Origin: Paenibacillus sp. GM2
GTDB taxonomy: Bacteria; Bacillota; Bacilli; Paenibacillales; Paenibacillaceae
Length of the DNA: 64,000 bases
Direction of reading: 5' to 3'
Assembly (NCBI RefSeq): GCF_900069005.2
Contig: NZ_LN831279.1
Span: 3,468,486-3,532,485 of the forward strand
Shown: positions 45,309 to 54,572 of the stretch, piece by piece
Numbering within the stretch: position 1 is the first letter of the stretch
How the letters are laid out: each line of letters opens with the position of its first letter
The notes under the pieces: generated by a model
Databases searched by the model: none
What the model was told of the DNA's origin: nothing
What the model saw: the letters and a program-made list of their open reading frames with translations, nothing else
Position numbers and translations under genes: made by a program

Positions 45309-46049
45309 TTAAGAGTATGCCAGAGGAAGATAAATTTCGAATATCGTCCCCTCCCCTATCGTACTGCTTACTCCAATTGTTCCTCCATGGTCATTCACGA
45401 TCTGTTGGCTGACCGCCAACCCCAAACCGGTACCTTTCTCCTTCGTGGTAACAAAGGGTTCAAACAGTCTCTCACGCACCTCTGCGGCAATACCATTGCC
45501 ATTATCACCAATCGCAAACTTGGCGAATTCCCCTTCTTTCTCCATTCGAATTTGGATTATTCCGGGGCGTCTTCCTTGCAGATCAGCCACGGATTCAGCA
45601 GCATTTTTGATCAAATTCAACATAACCTGCTTAATCAGCTTCAGATCGATCAGAAGCGGCAGACTCTCTTCGGCAGCTATAAGCTCTATCTCACAATTCA
45701 TCACAAAGGCCTGGCTGCTCGCTAAAGTCCCTAATTCTCCAAACAGTTCTGAGCCTTCTATCATTATTCTCTCTGGGGGCCTCAGCCTGGAATAAGTCAT
45801 GAAGTCCTGCAGCATTTCACAAGCCTTATCAATCTCCAGCAAAATGACGCGGGCATATTCTTCTCGGCCGATGGTTCTGAAATGGGGCTGCAAAAGCTGA
45901 ATAAATCCCCGAGTTACTGTCAATGAGTTACGCACCTCATGCATGATCACTGCCGACATATTGCTGTTCAGCGCGGGATTACCATCCACACAGACCACCT
46001 GCTCCGTTTTTTTACAGTCATATAGAATTTCCAACGCAACTTGAAACAT
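45309..46049 (-). CDS. Soluble sporulation-kinase-like histidine kinase
   Basis: The product is 246 residues with no membrane helix and only about 30 residues before the kinase core. HisKA has the phospho-acceptor H37 in VIMHEVRNSLT. The HATPase domain shows N in MLNLIKNAAESV, DNGNGIA, and GTGLGLAVSQQIV. The form resembles KinA/KinE-type phosphorelay kinases of Bacilli but without PAS sensors. It lies 159 bp after the AgrC-like gene in the same direction, so may share its transcript. No cognate regulator is adjacent other than the LytTR protein. Confidence 0.85.
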   Translation of the reverse strand: MFQVALEILYDCKKTEQVVCVDGNPALNSNMSAVIMHEVRNSLTVTRGFIQLLQPHFRTIGREEYARVILLEIDKACEMLQDFMTYSRLRPPERIMIEGSELFGELGTLASSQAFVMNCEIELIAAEESLPLLIDLKLIKQVMLNLIKNAAESVADLQGRRPGIIQIRMEKEGEFAKFAIGDNGNGIAAEVRERLFEPFVTTKEKGTGLGLAVSQQIVNDHGGTIGVSSTIGEGTIFEIYLPLAYS

Positions 46050-46208
46050 TAAGGATTCCTCCCCGTCTTAGAAAATGGTTTCCAAAAATAGAAGGAGTTT
46101 CAATAGATATGCACCTTCACTTTAGCATCCCTCGGCCCCCTAAAATTACAACTTGTTCCAAATCAATTCATATTGGTACTCAATTAAGATTTTTGGACAA
46201 TAAACAGC

Positions 46209-47588
46209 TTATGTACCTATAGAAAAAGCCTCGTAATCTTCCGAATCCTGAATCCGGTCTTCCATCCATCTTGGAATATGGAGCTTAACCGTAAATACTC
46301 TAGTCGGCTGATCCACTTCGACAAGAACCACTCCGCCCATCCCCTCGATTATTTCGTTAACAATGCCCATACCGAACCCATGGTTATGCTCATCGGACTT
46401 GGTCGTGTACAATTTGCCCTGCACCAGTTTGACCTCCCCATGAAAGGAATTCATCACCTCAACGTATACCCAATCCTGGCTCGTATGACCTCTAATTTTT
46501 AGAAAACGCTCAGAATGACTGGAGATCTTGCTGCAAGCTTCAAACGCATTCCGGAACAGATTGGAGAATACACGAATTATATCCACATTTTTAAGCCCGA
46601 TATGCTCCGGTACAGGCAGCAGTGCGGAAAAGTCAATATGATTCTGCTCGCAAAGCTGGGCTACCTCCTGGAGCATTGCATCGAGAATCAGGTGATTGGA
46701 ATAGGACTTATAGTTCCTTCTGGTCCATTTCTCGGTCTCTTCAATCTCATTGATTAACTGAACGGCCTTCTCGGTCTCCTGATTGTTCAGCAGCAGCTTT
46801 ACCGAGTTCATTAGGCTGGCATAGTCATGTCTGAAAGTGCGGAATTCTTCAATAAAGGTCTGATAAGCGTTATAGTGCTGTATCTGCCTTTCAAGCTGCT
46901 CATGCAGCTCTGTTGTATATTGTTCATATTCAAATAAAGCGGAGGTTCGAACCGCATGTCTCAGAATCATATAAAGTCCAAACTTGCTAATCATACAGGA
47001 TATGCCATACAGCATATAGAACCAGACCGTCGTCATCTCCATAAAATAGCTGGTCGAAATAAATTTAAGATAGACGATCCAAATCAGCAGGTGAATCAAA
47101 AGCTTTTTAAGTTGTTCCCGGTTATTCATCAGTTGCTTCATTCTTGAGACAGGGACAACCTTCTTTCCAAACAGGGAGCATAACAGAGAGGAAGTTAACA
47201 TCGACAGCCATAATAAGATCTGCCAGGCCGCATCGAGCTGCAGAAGATTGCTGATAATGTCGCCGAATAGGAATACAGAGATGAAATCCAGAATTCCCCG
47301 GGTGCTGTTGATCATAAACAGATATAAAATAACCAGGAAAAAAATCTGCAATAGGTTCACCGTGAATAAGAGATAAATTGAGAGAATCATAGAAGCGGTA
47401 AACCATAATTCACCGATATCGAATGAATTAAAAAGACTCGATATTGTACCAATACCGAGATTAACAGTAGCAACTAAGGCGAGGCGGCCCCGATATGCAG
47501 TTTTAACAGGAAATATTTTTCTGATATATAGCAGTATTAGAGAATTATTGGTAGAGAAAACAACGATCGCTATCCCTGAAAAAAGCAT
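46209..47588 (-). CDS. AgrC-like sensor histidine kinase (GHKL type)
   Basis: The product is 459 residues. Six to seven membrane helices occupy about 1-215. The phospho-acceptor H254 is in FRHDYASLMNSV, followed by a SpoB-like helical region and a GHKL ATPase domain (NLFRNAFEACSKI, then HGFGMGIVNEIIEGMGG). This is the class of Agr, Com and Fsr peptide-sensing kinases. It starts 15 bp after the LytTR regulator gene, so the two are a pair. No agrB or agrD gene is in the window, so the signal is unknown. Confidence 0.9.
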   Translation of the reverse strand: MLFSGIAIVVFSTNNSLILLYIRKIFPVKTAYRGRLALVATVNLGIGTISSLFNSFDIGELWFTASMILSIYLLFTVNLLQIFFLVILYLFMINSTRGILDFISVFLFGDIISNLLQLDAAWQILLWLSMLTSSLLCSLFGKKVVPVSRMKQLMNNREQLKKLLIHLLIWIVYLKFISTSYFMEMTTVWFYMLYGISCMISKFGLYMILRHAVRTSALFEYEQYTTELHEQLERQIQHYNAYQTFIEEFRTFRHDYASLMNSVKLLLNNQETEKAVQLINEIEETEKWTRRNYKSYSNHLILDAMLQEVAQLCEQNHIDFSALLPVPEHIGLKNVDIIRVFSNLFRNAFEACSKISSHSERFLKIRGHTSQDWVYVEVMNSFHGEVKLVQGKLYTTKSDEHNHGFGMGIVNEIIEGMGGVVLVEVDQPTRVFTVKLHIPRWMEDRIQDSEDYEAFSIGT

Positions 47589-47603
47589 GCAGACCTCCTC
47601 GCA

Positions 47604-48350
47604 TCATACCAGCCTGTGGATATTGAATTGAGATATGTACTCTGAAAACATCTGCCTGACCATCTTCATGTAAGTTACGCCCACGGGAATAATCTCCCCC
47701 GTTTTAAGCAGCAGATGACGGGGCTGAAATTTGGAGATATACGGCATGGAGACAAGATAAGAGCGATGGACGCGTATAAAGTTTTTGTTCTGAAGCTGCT
47801 GCTCTACCTGATCCATTGTCCCGTAGAATTCAGCGGTATCCGTGCCGTTGTAATGAACCATAATAATTCTCTTCCAAATTTCGAAATAAGAAATATCCTT
47901 GATGGGGATCAACTGCTTGGTGTTCCCTACCTCGCATAAGAACATGCTGGCAGCTTTTTTCTCTGACAGGGCTACAGCGCGCAAAAAAACCTCCTCAAAC
48001 CTCTCCACTGAAGTTGAAGACTTCAACAGATATTGAACTGGCGATATGTCAAATGCGTCATATACATAGTCCTCGCTGGTGGTTAAAAAGATGATTTCAG
48101 CTTGGCACCCACTTTCACGGAGCTGTCTAGCCGCCTCAATGCCGTTCATCGATCCCATGAGTATATCCATATAGATAATCGCCGCCTGATTTGGCGACTC
48201 AGACAAATGAAACAACAAAGCCTCGCTGCTGATAGAGGTGAACAATGTAATTTCTACATTGTGCCTTTTTGCAATATCGGTAATCCAACGGCCATACTTC
48301 TCGATTGTGTCCTCGTTATCATCACATAAATATATTGTTATCAAATCCAT
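47604..48350 (-). CDS. LytTR-type response regulator (AgrA-like)
   Basis: The product is 248 residues. The receiver domain (about 1-125) has acidic D10/D11 and the phospho-acceptor D62 in IYMDILMGSMNG. The LytTR DNA-binding domain (about 140-240) carries NFIRVHRSYLV and VGVTYMKMVRQMF. It leads the pair with the AgrC-like kinase. Its targets cannot be read; LytTR proteins bind paired ACAGTT-like repeats, and only a single loose ACAGTTG occurs in its own upstream region. Confidence 0.9.
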   Translation of the reverse strand: MDLITIYLCDDNEDTIEKYGRWITDIAKRHNVEITLFTSISSEALLFHLSESPNQAAIIYMDILMGSMNGIEAARQLRESGCQAEIIFLTTSEDYVYDAFDISPVQYLLKSSTSVERFEEVFLRAVALSEKKAASMFLCEVGNTKQLIPIKDISYFEIWKRIIMVHYNGTDTAEFYGTMDQVEQQLQNKNFIRVHRSYLVSMPYISKFQPRHLLLKTGEIIPVGVTYMKMVRQMFSEYISQFNIHRLV

Positions 48351-48564
48351 TCACCACTCTGCTTACTTCCCAAGACGCCTAATTTCCACAAAATAGTACT
48401 TAATTTCACAAATAAGGGCTTGAAAGTACGAATCTCGACAACTGTCGCCTTTAATCAATTTGTAATTATATTCTAATTTAGGGATCGCAGATTATTTATA
48501 TCCTGAATTCGCTATTTTTCGTACTATATAAGTTTGGAGACAGCTCTTTCATCCATTTACAATA

Positions 48565-48598
48565 GAAAAAAGAGCAGCGAAAACGCTGCTCTTTTTTA
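48565..48598 (-). terminator. Terminator of the methionine/SAM-recycling operon
   Basis: AGAGCAGCG (48571-48579) pairs perfectly with CGCTGCTCT (48584-48592) with an A/T-flanked stem extension, followed on minus by TTTTTTCTATT. It starts 6 bp past the mtnN stop. Confidence 0.95.
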
Positions 48599-48603
48599 TT
48601 TGC

Positions 48604-49326
48604 TCAACGGCCTACAAAAGATGTCTGAAACTGCTGCACCAGCAGATCGGTAAAGTGCGCGGCATGGGTGGCGACATCATCGAGATTATCATCGAAGCTG
48701 TTGGCCGTCACATCGCCATGCCCCGCGATATCCGATACCGCCTTCACGGCTAATACCGGGATACCGTACTGTGCGGCAGCCTGAACAATACCCAGGCCTT
48801 CCATATCCGATACCTTGACCGCTGGGAAGGTTGATTTGATCCCTTCTACCCGCTCGGCTTCACTCATGAATGAATCCAAGGTTAATACCAGTCCGAAATC
48901 GAGCAAATACGGTAGCTCCGCCGCTGCTGCAACTCCTTGCGCCCGATCCAGCCAGGCTGAATCGAGATCGTATTTCGCCGGCATTTGCGGGACCTGCCCG
49001 GGCTCATAGCCAAAGCAGGTAGCGTCGACATCCCCGTATATATATTGCGTGGCGACAACGACATCACCGACGCTCAACCCGGCGCCAAACGCGCCAGCCG
49101 AGCCGGAGTTAAGGATCAGATCCGGCCGATACCGTTCGATCAACAGCGTTGTCGCAACCGCTGCGTTCACCTTGCCAATGCCGCTCTCTACGAGAATGAC
49201 AGGCTGGCCGCGATAGATAGCTTCTTCCAGGATAACCTTGCCTACTTGCGTCCTGGATGTGATGAGCGCCTGGCTGCGAAAAGGAGCCATTTCCTCCTCC
49301 ATCGCTGTAATAATAGCAATCCGCAT
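48604..49326 (-). CDS. mtnN: Methylthioadenosine/S-adenosylhomocysteine nucleosidase
   Basis: A 240-residue enzyme that cleaves adenine from methylthioadenosine and S-adenosylhomocysteine; the latter gives S-ribosylhomocysteine, the LuxS substrate. Family marks are AIITAMEEEM at the start, ESGIGKVNAAVATTLLI, NSGSAGAFG, VKVSDMEGLGIVQAA and the catalytic Asp in VKAVSDIAGHG. It is the last gene of an operon that also has luxS and the methionine transporter. Start 49326 has GAGAGGG upstream, 11 bp after metQ. Confidence 0.96.
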   Translation of the reverse strand: MRIAIITAMEEEMAPFRSQALITSRTQVGKVILEEAIYRGQPVILVESGIGKVNAAVATTLLIERYRPDLILNSGSAGAFGAGLSVGDVVVATQYIYGDVDATCFGYEPGQVPQMPAKYDLDSAWLDRAQGVAAAAELPYLLDFGLVLTLDSFMSEAERVEGIKSTFPAVKVSDMEGLGIVQAAAQYGIPVLAVKAVSDIAGHGDVTANSFDDNLDDVATHAAHFTDLLVQQFQTSFVGR

Positions 49327-49336
49327 AGGGCCCTCT

Positions 49337-50185
49337 CTATTCTTGCAGATATGAGATCGGCTTATCTACAGGCACCTTCGTGCCGCCGAACTCCTGCTCA
49401 ATATATTTCTGCGTATCCTCGTTGTGATACAATTCGCCTAACTTCAAAATACCAGGATCATTCTGTTTCTCCGCGGTAGTCGCCAGTATATTGATACTGT
49501 TCTTCGTGTCTACGGAGATTTCCTCATGGAACAAAGAGTCCTTCAGCACATTCAAGCCGCCTTCCAGAGCGACCGTATTGCTGATCAACACCAGATCCAC
49601 GTCTTGAATGACACGCGGGCCTGTTGTATCATCGATCAGCTTGAAATTCAGGTTTTTAGGGTTGTCGACAATATCGCTTGCCGTTCCCGTCCCCAGATCA
49701 AAACCATCCTTCAGCTTGATCAATCCGGCAGCCTGCAGCAGGCTTAAACCTCTGGCCGTATTGGCCGGGTTGTCCGCCAGGGCTACAAGAGCACCGTCCG
49801 GAACTTCCTGAATATCCTTAATCTTCTGTGAGTAGATGCCCATTGGTTCAAGATAAGTAGTCGCTACCGCTACCAGGTTGGCATTGCTGTCTTTATTGTA
49901 GCTGACGAGGTAAGCCCACGATTGAAAAGCATTCACATCGACTTCGCCCTCTTTGGTCGCGTTATTCATCTCAACGCCGCCATTGATTTCCTTAACAACA
50001 ATATTCAGCTTGGCGTCCTTGGCCGCCTGGGATTCAGCAATATGCTTCCAAATCTGAGCGTCAGAGCCCATCGAGCCTACCACGATCTTCTCCCCGTCGC
50101 CGGACGACTTGCTTCCGCAGCCTGCAACCACCAGCATCAATACCAATCCGAGCGCGAGGCCACCCCACAGCTTTCTTTTACTCAT
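49337..50185 (-). CDS. metQ: MetQ, methionine-binding lipoprotein
   Basis: The product is 282 residues: lipoprotein signal with lipobox VVAGC (C23), then an NlpA/MetQ fold (VGSMGSDAQIWKHIAES, EINGGVEMNNATKEGEVDVN, VALADNPANTARGLSLLQ). It delivers methionine to MetNP. AAAGGGGGAGAG precedes the ATG. It is separated from metNP by luxS and an SDR gene in the same operon, an unusual order. Confidence 0.95.
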   Translation of the reverse strand: MSKRKLWGGLALGLVLMLVVAGCGSKSSGDGEKIVVGSMGSDAQIWKHIAESQAAKDAKLNIVVKEINGGVEMNNATKEGEVDVNAFQSWAYLVSYNKDSNANLVAVATTYLEPMGIYSQKIKDIQEVPDGALVALADNPANTARGLSLLQAAGLIKLKDGFDLGTGTASDIVDNPKNLNFKLIDDTTGPRVIQDVDLVLISNTVALEGGLNVLKDSLFHEEISVDTKNSINILATTAEKQNDPGILKLGELYHNEDTQKYIEQEFGGTKVPVDKPISYLQE

Positions 50186-50262
50186 TTGATCTCTCCCCCT
50201 TTATATCTTCATAAGTTGAACCCTTCATTGGCGTGGATGAAGTCATCCCGAGTTGATCTATC

Positions 50263-50316
50263 CTAGTGCATTATCTATTTCTAGTGCATAGTTTATTTCT
50301 AGTGCATAGTCATGCC
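50263..50316. repeat. 18-bp tandem repeat at the 3' end of the SDR gene
   Basis: Three back-to-back 18-bp copies begin at 50263, 50281 and 50299 (CTAGTGCATAGTTTATTT is the middle one). The last overlaps the SDR stop codon, so repeats lie just behind the stop. Expansion or contraction would not change the protein, since each copy carries its own TAG in frame. It probably arose by slippage. Confidence 0.85.
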
Positions 50317-51069
50317 GCCGGTTACGTTGATCGCTTGTCCTGTCATATAGGAAGACAAGGGACTTGCCAGGAACAATACAACATTGGCAACATCCTGAAC
50401 CTCGGCGGTTCTCCCCAGTGGAACCTGAGAGCAGTCCTCTGCATAGATCTCCTCGGCGGTCATCCCGCGGATGATTCCGCCCTCGATCCGCTCCCGATGT
50501 TTCATCGGGGTCTCCACAATCCCAGGACATACCGCATTTACCAGGATGTTATTTCGCGCCAGTTCAATTGCCATGACCTTCGTCAAGCCCAGAACCGCGT
50601 GCTTGGATGCACAATATCCGCCCATCGCCCGATAACCGTTCTTACCGGCCTGCGAGGCGATCTGGATGATCCTGCCCGGCTTTTCAGCATCGACCATCGC
50701 CTTTGCAAATATTTTGGATACCAGGTATAACCCCGTGGAGTTAATCGAGAATACCTTTTCCCAATCCTCCAGTTTGCTGTCAATTACATAATCCATGGTG
50801 GAAGTGCCTGCACAGTTTACGACAATATCCGGAACACCGGCCTGTTCCAGAACAAGCCGGGACCAGCGTTCTATATCCTCTGATTTGGACAGATCCAGGC
50901 GGGACTCAAACAACTGTCCATCTACTCCCTTATATTCCTCGTCATAAGCAAGATCGGCGGATATGACTCTGGCGCCGCTTTGCAGCAAAATTTGCACGAT
51001 GCCACGCCCGATTCCCGATTTTCCGCCGGTTACAACCGCCGTCTGATACGATAAATCCAGCGTAATCAT
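50299..51069 (-). CDS. Short-chain dehydrogenase/reductase within the luxS operon
   Basis: A 256-residue classical SDR with NAD(P) motif TGGKSGIGRG (about 14-23), NNAG-like VNCAGTS, catalytic Ser in IQIASQAGKNG and Y-x3-K in YCASKHAVLG. D40 after the second strand (ISADLAYDEE) suggests NAD preference. Length and motifs fit sugar-alcohol or diacetyl/acetoin-type reductases. It lies 5 bp after luxS and 113 bp before metQ in the same operon, so I infer a role linked to the LuxS product 4,5-dihydroxy-2,3-pentanedione or another SAM-cycle sugar. This is unproven. Confidence 0.88.
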   Translation of the reverse strand: MITLDLSYQTAVVTGGKSGIGRGIVQILLQSGARVISADLAYDEEYKGVDGQLFESRLDLSKSEDIERWSRLVLEQAGVPDIVVNCAGTSTMDYVIDSKLEDWEKVFSINSTGLYLVSKIFAKAMVDAEKPGRIIQIASQAGKNGYRAMGGYCASKHAVLGLTKVMAIELARNNILVNAVCPGIVETPMKHRERIEGGIIRGMTAEEIYAEDCSQVPLGRTAEVQDVANVVLFLASPLSSYMTGQAINVTGGMTMH

Positions 51070-51074
51070 AGGCT

Positions 51075-51536
51075 TTACAGTACTCTCTCAAACGGGTCTC
51101 TACTAATTCCGGCATCCAATACAATCTTTGCATACTCCTGTGCGGAGAAGAGGGAGTGATCCTTGTAATTGCCGCATTCCAGTGCGGATACAGCCGGAAC
51201 CTCTGTCGTTTCCAGTACACGCTTCAGCGTTCTTTCCAGTGCGGAGGCGATCTCTTCCGGATCATGCTCATTCCAGAGAATCAGATAATAACCCGTTCTG
51301 CATCCCATTGGAGAAATATCGATAATCCCTTGAACCTCGTCTCTCATATACGTAGCGAGCAGATGCTCAAGCGTATGAAGCGCCGCAGTAGGAATCGCGT
51401 CTTTATTCGGCTGCAGGAAGCGCAAATCGTATTTTTGTACCGTGCTGCCCTTCTCATCATGCTCAAGCCCTGCCGCTCTGACATAAGGCGCCTTTACGAT
51501 AGTGTGGTCCAATTGAAAACTTTCTACTTTTGCCAT
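51075..51536 (-). CDS. luxS: S-ribosylhomocysteine lyase
   Basis: The 153-residue iron enzyme splits S-ribosylhomocysteine to homocysteine and the AI-2 precursor. Metal ligands H54 and H58 (AALHTLEHLL) and C121 (ALECGNY), and catalytic C79 (SPMGCRTG), are all present. AAGGACTG precedes the start. It is third in the operon after metN and metP, and MtnN encoded at its end makes its substrate. Confidence 0.97.
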   Translation of the reverse strand: MAKVESFQLDHTIVKAPYVRAAGLEHDEKGSTVQKYDLRFLQPNKDAIPTAALHTLEHLLATYMRDEVQGIIDISPMGCRTGYYLILWNEHDPEEIASALERTLKRVLETTEVPAVSALECGNYKDHSLFSAQEYAKIVLDAGISRDPFERVL

Positions 51537-51628
51537 TGTTCTTCAGTCCTTTTTTTGTAGTGTTATATATTTCATTCAGTACTCCGCTAGAAGCGGCATA
51601 CTGTATAAACCGCTGTTAAGCTCTCGTG

Positions 51629-52309
51629 TTAATGCGTTGACTTTTTGGTAAAATAATCGCCGATGAATTGGCAGACGAATACTAGAATCAAGATCAAAAT
51701 TGTAGCTACGAGCGTAATATCGGACTGGAACCGATTGTACCCCTTATTGATCGCCAGGCTGCCCAAGCCGCCCGAGCCAATCGCTCCAGCCATCGTCGTA
51801 AGTCCGATCAGGTTGATAATCGTCACCGAGGAAGCGCGGATAATTCCGGTCAGACCTTCCTTCAAATATACGCGAAAAATAATCTCAATCGGCCCCGACC
51901 CCATGGATTGTGCTGCTTCCACGATTCCGGGATCGACCTCGACCAGCGCATTCTGGATTTGCCTTGCATAGAAAGGCACGATACCGATGACCAAGGGTAC
52001 GATTGCGGCATTCATGCCGATCGATGTCCCCGTAATAAGACGGGTCAGCGGCACGACAACCGCGATAAGAATGATGAACGGAATGGATCTGAACAGGTTA
52101 ATAATTTTCTCCAGAACACTGTACACCAGCTTGTTCTCCAGAATCCCTCCCCGGTCTGTAGCGACGAGGACAACGCCGAGCAGTATCCCGAATAACACGG
52201 AAAATGACGAGGTAACGACCACCATGTAAATCGTCTCATAAGTACTTATCAGGATATCCTCTCTTAAATTCCAGATGTTAGGGAAATACTTTGTAAAAAA
52301 CTCACTCAT
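51629..52309 (-). CDS. metP: MetP, methionine ABC transporter permease
   Basis: The 226-residue permease has about five helices and the EAA-like loop (EAAQSMGSGPIEIIFRVYLKEG, about residues 130-150). Start ATG overlaps the metN stop by 4 bp (ATGA), showing translational coupling with the ATPase. It completes MetNPQ with the lipoprotein gene two genes downstream. Confidence 0.95.
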   Translation of the reverse strand: MSEFFTKYFPNIWNLREDILISTYETIYMVVVTSSFSVLFGILLGVVLVATDRGGILENKLVYSVLEKIINLFRSIPFIILIAVVVPLTRLITGTSIGMNAAIVPLVIGIVPFYARQIQNALVEVDPGIVEAAQSMGSGPIEIIFRVYLKEGLTGIIRASSVTIINLIGLTTMAGAIGSGGLGSLAINKGYNRFQSDITLVATILILILVFVCQFIGDYFTKKSTH

Positions 52310-53373
52310 ACAGGCTCACCTACCTTTCTGTCCTCAAGAAGTCGGGAATCGATAGTTTCAACATCGACCTGGGCTGCCTGCAAATAGAGTAGAGCTTCCT
52401 CCAGATCGCCAGGGGAGCCTGACAGAACCACAATCAGATTGCCGATCGGCGTCTGCTGTAAAATCTCTACATTTGCGAACAGAATATTCGTCTTCACTCG
52501 ATACCGGGCGGTAAGCTCGGAAATAACCGGTTCGCTTGTGCTATCGCCGATGTAGGAAATCTTGCACAGCATATCGTTATCCTTCAGATGAACGAGAGAC
52601 GGATGGAGCGTAAGCTTCTCCAGCGTCTGATCGATATGGGTAGCTGTATTGATGAAATCGCGAGTCAGCGTATTTTGCGGGCGGCTGAAGATCGAGACGA
52701 TATCGCCTTGTTCCACAATTCTTCCGGCCTCCATCACGGCCACCTTGTTGCAGATCTCCTTCACGACCTGCATTTCGTGCGTAATAATGACGATCGTCAG
52801 ACCCAGCGTCTGATTCAATTTCTTCAGCAGCTCGAGAATAGATAGCGTCGTCTTTGGGTCCAGAGCGCTGGTCGCTTCATCGCATAGCAAGATCTCCGGA
52901 TCATTAGCCAACGCCCTTGCTATAGCTACCCGTTGCTTCTGCCCCCCTGACAATTGGGAGGGATAGGCATTCAGCTTATCCGATAAGCCTACCAATTCCA
53001 GCAATTGCTTAACCTTCCGATCTCTCTCGGTCTTGGATAGCTTGGAGCTTTTCAATGGATAGTCCACATTGTCATAGATCGTTCTGGAGTTCATCAGATT
53101 AAAATGCTGAAAGATCATCCCGATCTTCTTCCTTGCCGAGCGCAATTCCTTGGGCTGCAGGGCCAGCAGATCGCGGCCATTCACCTCAACGGTTCCTGCC
53201 GTAGGCCGCTGCAGCAGATTAATCACACGGACCAGCGTACTCTTCCCAGCCCCGCTATAGCCGACAATGCCATACACATCTCCCGCATCAACGTGTAAGC
53301 TGACATCCCGAACGGCGGTTACTGACTGCGATCCCGTTTCGAAGGTAACTTGAATATTGGATAAAGTAATCAT
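52306..53373 (-). CDS. metN: MetN, methionine ABC transporter ATPase
   Basis: The 355-residue ATPase has Walker A GYSGAGKST, signature LSGGQKQRVA, Walker B ILLCDEATSALD and switch His in IITHEMQVV. The C-terminal 90 residues form the NIL domain, which binds methionine for trans-inhibition. I start at ATG 53373, 9 nt from AAAGGG; the TTG at 53382 overlaps that site. It leads the operon. No SAM-I riboswitch was recognised in the 130 bp upstream, unlike many Bacillales met operons. Confidence 0.95.
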   Translation of the reverse strand: MITLSNIQVTFETGSQSVTAVRDVSLHVDAGDVYGIVGYSGAGKSTLVRVINLLQRPTAGTVEVNGRDLLALQPKELRSARKKIGMIFQHFNLMNSRTIYDNVDYPLKSSKLSKTERDRKVKQLLELVGLSDKLNAYPSQLSGGQKQRVAIARALANDPEILLCDEATSALDPKTTLSILELLKKLNQTLGLTIVIITHEMQVVKEICNKVAVMEAGRIVEQGDIVSIFSRPQNTLTRDFINTATHIDQTLEKLTLHPSLVHLKDNDMLCKISYIGDSTSEPVISELTARYRVKTNILFANVEILQQTPIGNLIVVLSGSPGDLEEALLYLQAAQVDVETIDSRLLEDRKVGEPV

Positions 53374-53898
53374 GATGCCCAACCCTTTCTAGACTTCTTT
53401 GCACTCTCAGCATTTTCCGAAAAATTTATTTCTGTTATTTTACATCAGATTACTCGGAATTACTACTAAAATTTTTTACTCCCTGGGAAATTGGGCTGTG
53501 AGCGGCGCTTTTCTTTTCTCCAACCGCCCCATTCACCCAGCGTCGTTCCAATTCGACGGATGGTAGACAAAGAGCTTCATCGGCAGGCGGGACATCGACA
53601 TGGCACTCCCCCCGCTGAAGCAGGCTCTCTATCTCCTTTCTGCGGAGGTCTGGCAGCGGGGCATCATCAGAACTTAGGATATCCTGGGGCGCGGGGGATC
53701 ATCGTATCTTAGTTCTGCTAAGGTCCTTGGGGCGGCTATCATCGAACCTTAGTTCTACGGTAGTCCTGGGGGCGGCGTATCATCGTACCTTAGTTCTACG
53801 GTAGTCCTGGGGGCGGCGTATCATGGAACCTTAGTTCTGCTGAGGTCCTGGGGGCGGCGTATCATCAAAAGTTACGGCTCCCTTCTGGCTATCCTCTC

Positions 53899-54085
53899 CC
53901 TAACGGAAATACATGCCGCTATTTCGCCAAAATTACAGCCTAGCAGGATCTAACGGAAATAGAGTACCTTATTTTGCGTTTTATCGCCCTTTTTCAGCTC
54001 CATTGAAGCAAATAACGCCTCACATTTCCGTTAGAAAATTAATTACCCTCTTTTCTCGCAAATAAGGGCTTGGAGTTCCGTTAGA
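53899..54085. repeat. 187-bp F-F-R-R element, AACGGAAA type, copy 1
   Basis: Four 26-bp units: two forward (CCTAACGGAAATAC... and TCTAACGGAAATAG..., ending TATTT) and two reverse (AAATAACG... and AAATAAGG..., ending TTCCGTTAGA), spaced 24, 35 and 24 bp. The plan equals that of the AACGAAAC-type blocks at 22790-23822. Following sequence to about 54140 is also shared with copy 2. Confidence 0.92.
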
Positions 54086-54385
54086 AATAAGTGTGCGAGC
54101 TGCTTAAGCGACCTATCCTCTGCGAAGATACCGCGGGCACATCATCGATCTTAGTTTTGCGGCAGCCCTAGGGGCGAGATTTCAGCAAATCTTAGTTCTG
54201 CGGAGGTCCTGGGGGCGGGAGGTATCATCGAAACTTAGTTCTTCGGCAGCCCTAGATGCGGCGTATCATCGAAACTTAGTCCTGCGGAAATCCCGGGTGC
54301 GGCGTATCATCGTACCTTAGTCCTGCGGAGATCCTGGGGGGAGGTATCATCGAAACTCATGGCTTCCTCCTAATTCCCCCCTCTT

Positions 54386-54572
54386 CCTAACGGAAATACA
54401 TGCCGCTATTTCGCCAAAATTACAGCCTAGCAGAATCTAACGGAAACAGAGTACCTTATTTTGCGTTTTATCGCCCTTTTTCAGCTCGATTGAAGCAAAT
54501 AACGCCTCACATTTCCGTTAGAAAATTAATTACCCTTTTTTCTCGCAAATAAGGGCTTGGAGTTCCGTTAGA
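54386..54572. repeat. 187-bp F-F-R-R element, copy 2
   Basis: Near-identical to copy 1, again exactly 187 bp. The 60-70 bp after it (GTGTGCGAGCTGCTTAAG, then GAAGATACCGCGGGCACATC) also repeat after copy 1, so the amplified block was larger than the element. Confidence 0.92.

Noticed and set aside
48400..48430. Solitary copy of the AACGGAAA-type reverse unit
   Set aside because: AAATAAGGGCTTG matches by 13 bases, but the conserved TTCCGTTAGA end is missing, so chance is likely.
48351..48564. Signal-peptide gene for the Agr-like pair
   Set aside because: Minus-strand frames here are shorter than about 12 codons, with no ribosome site or AIP-like sequence.
53374..53510. SAM-I riboswitch before metN
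   Set aside because: The region lacks the conserved S-box helices and GC-rich terminator; only an AT-rich promoter-like stretch is present.
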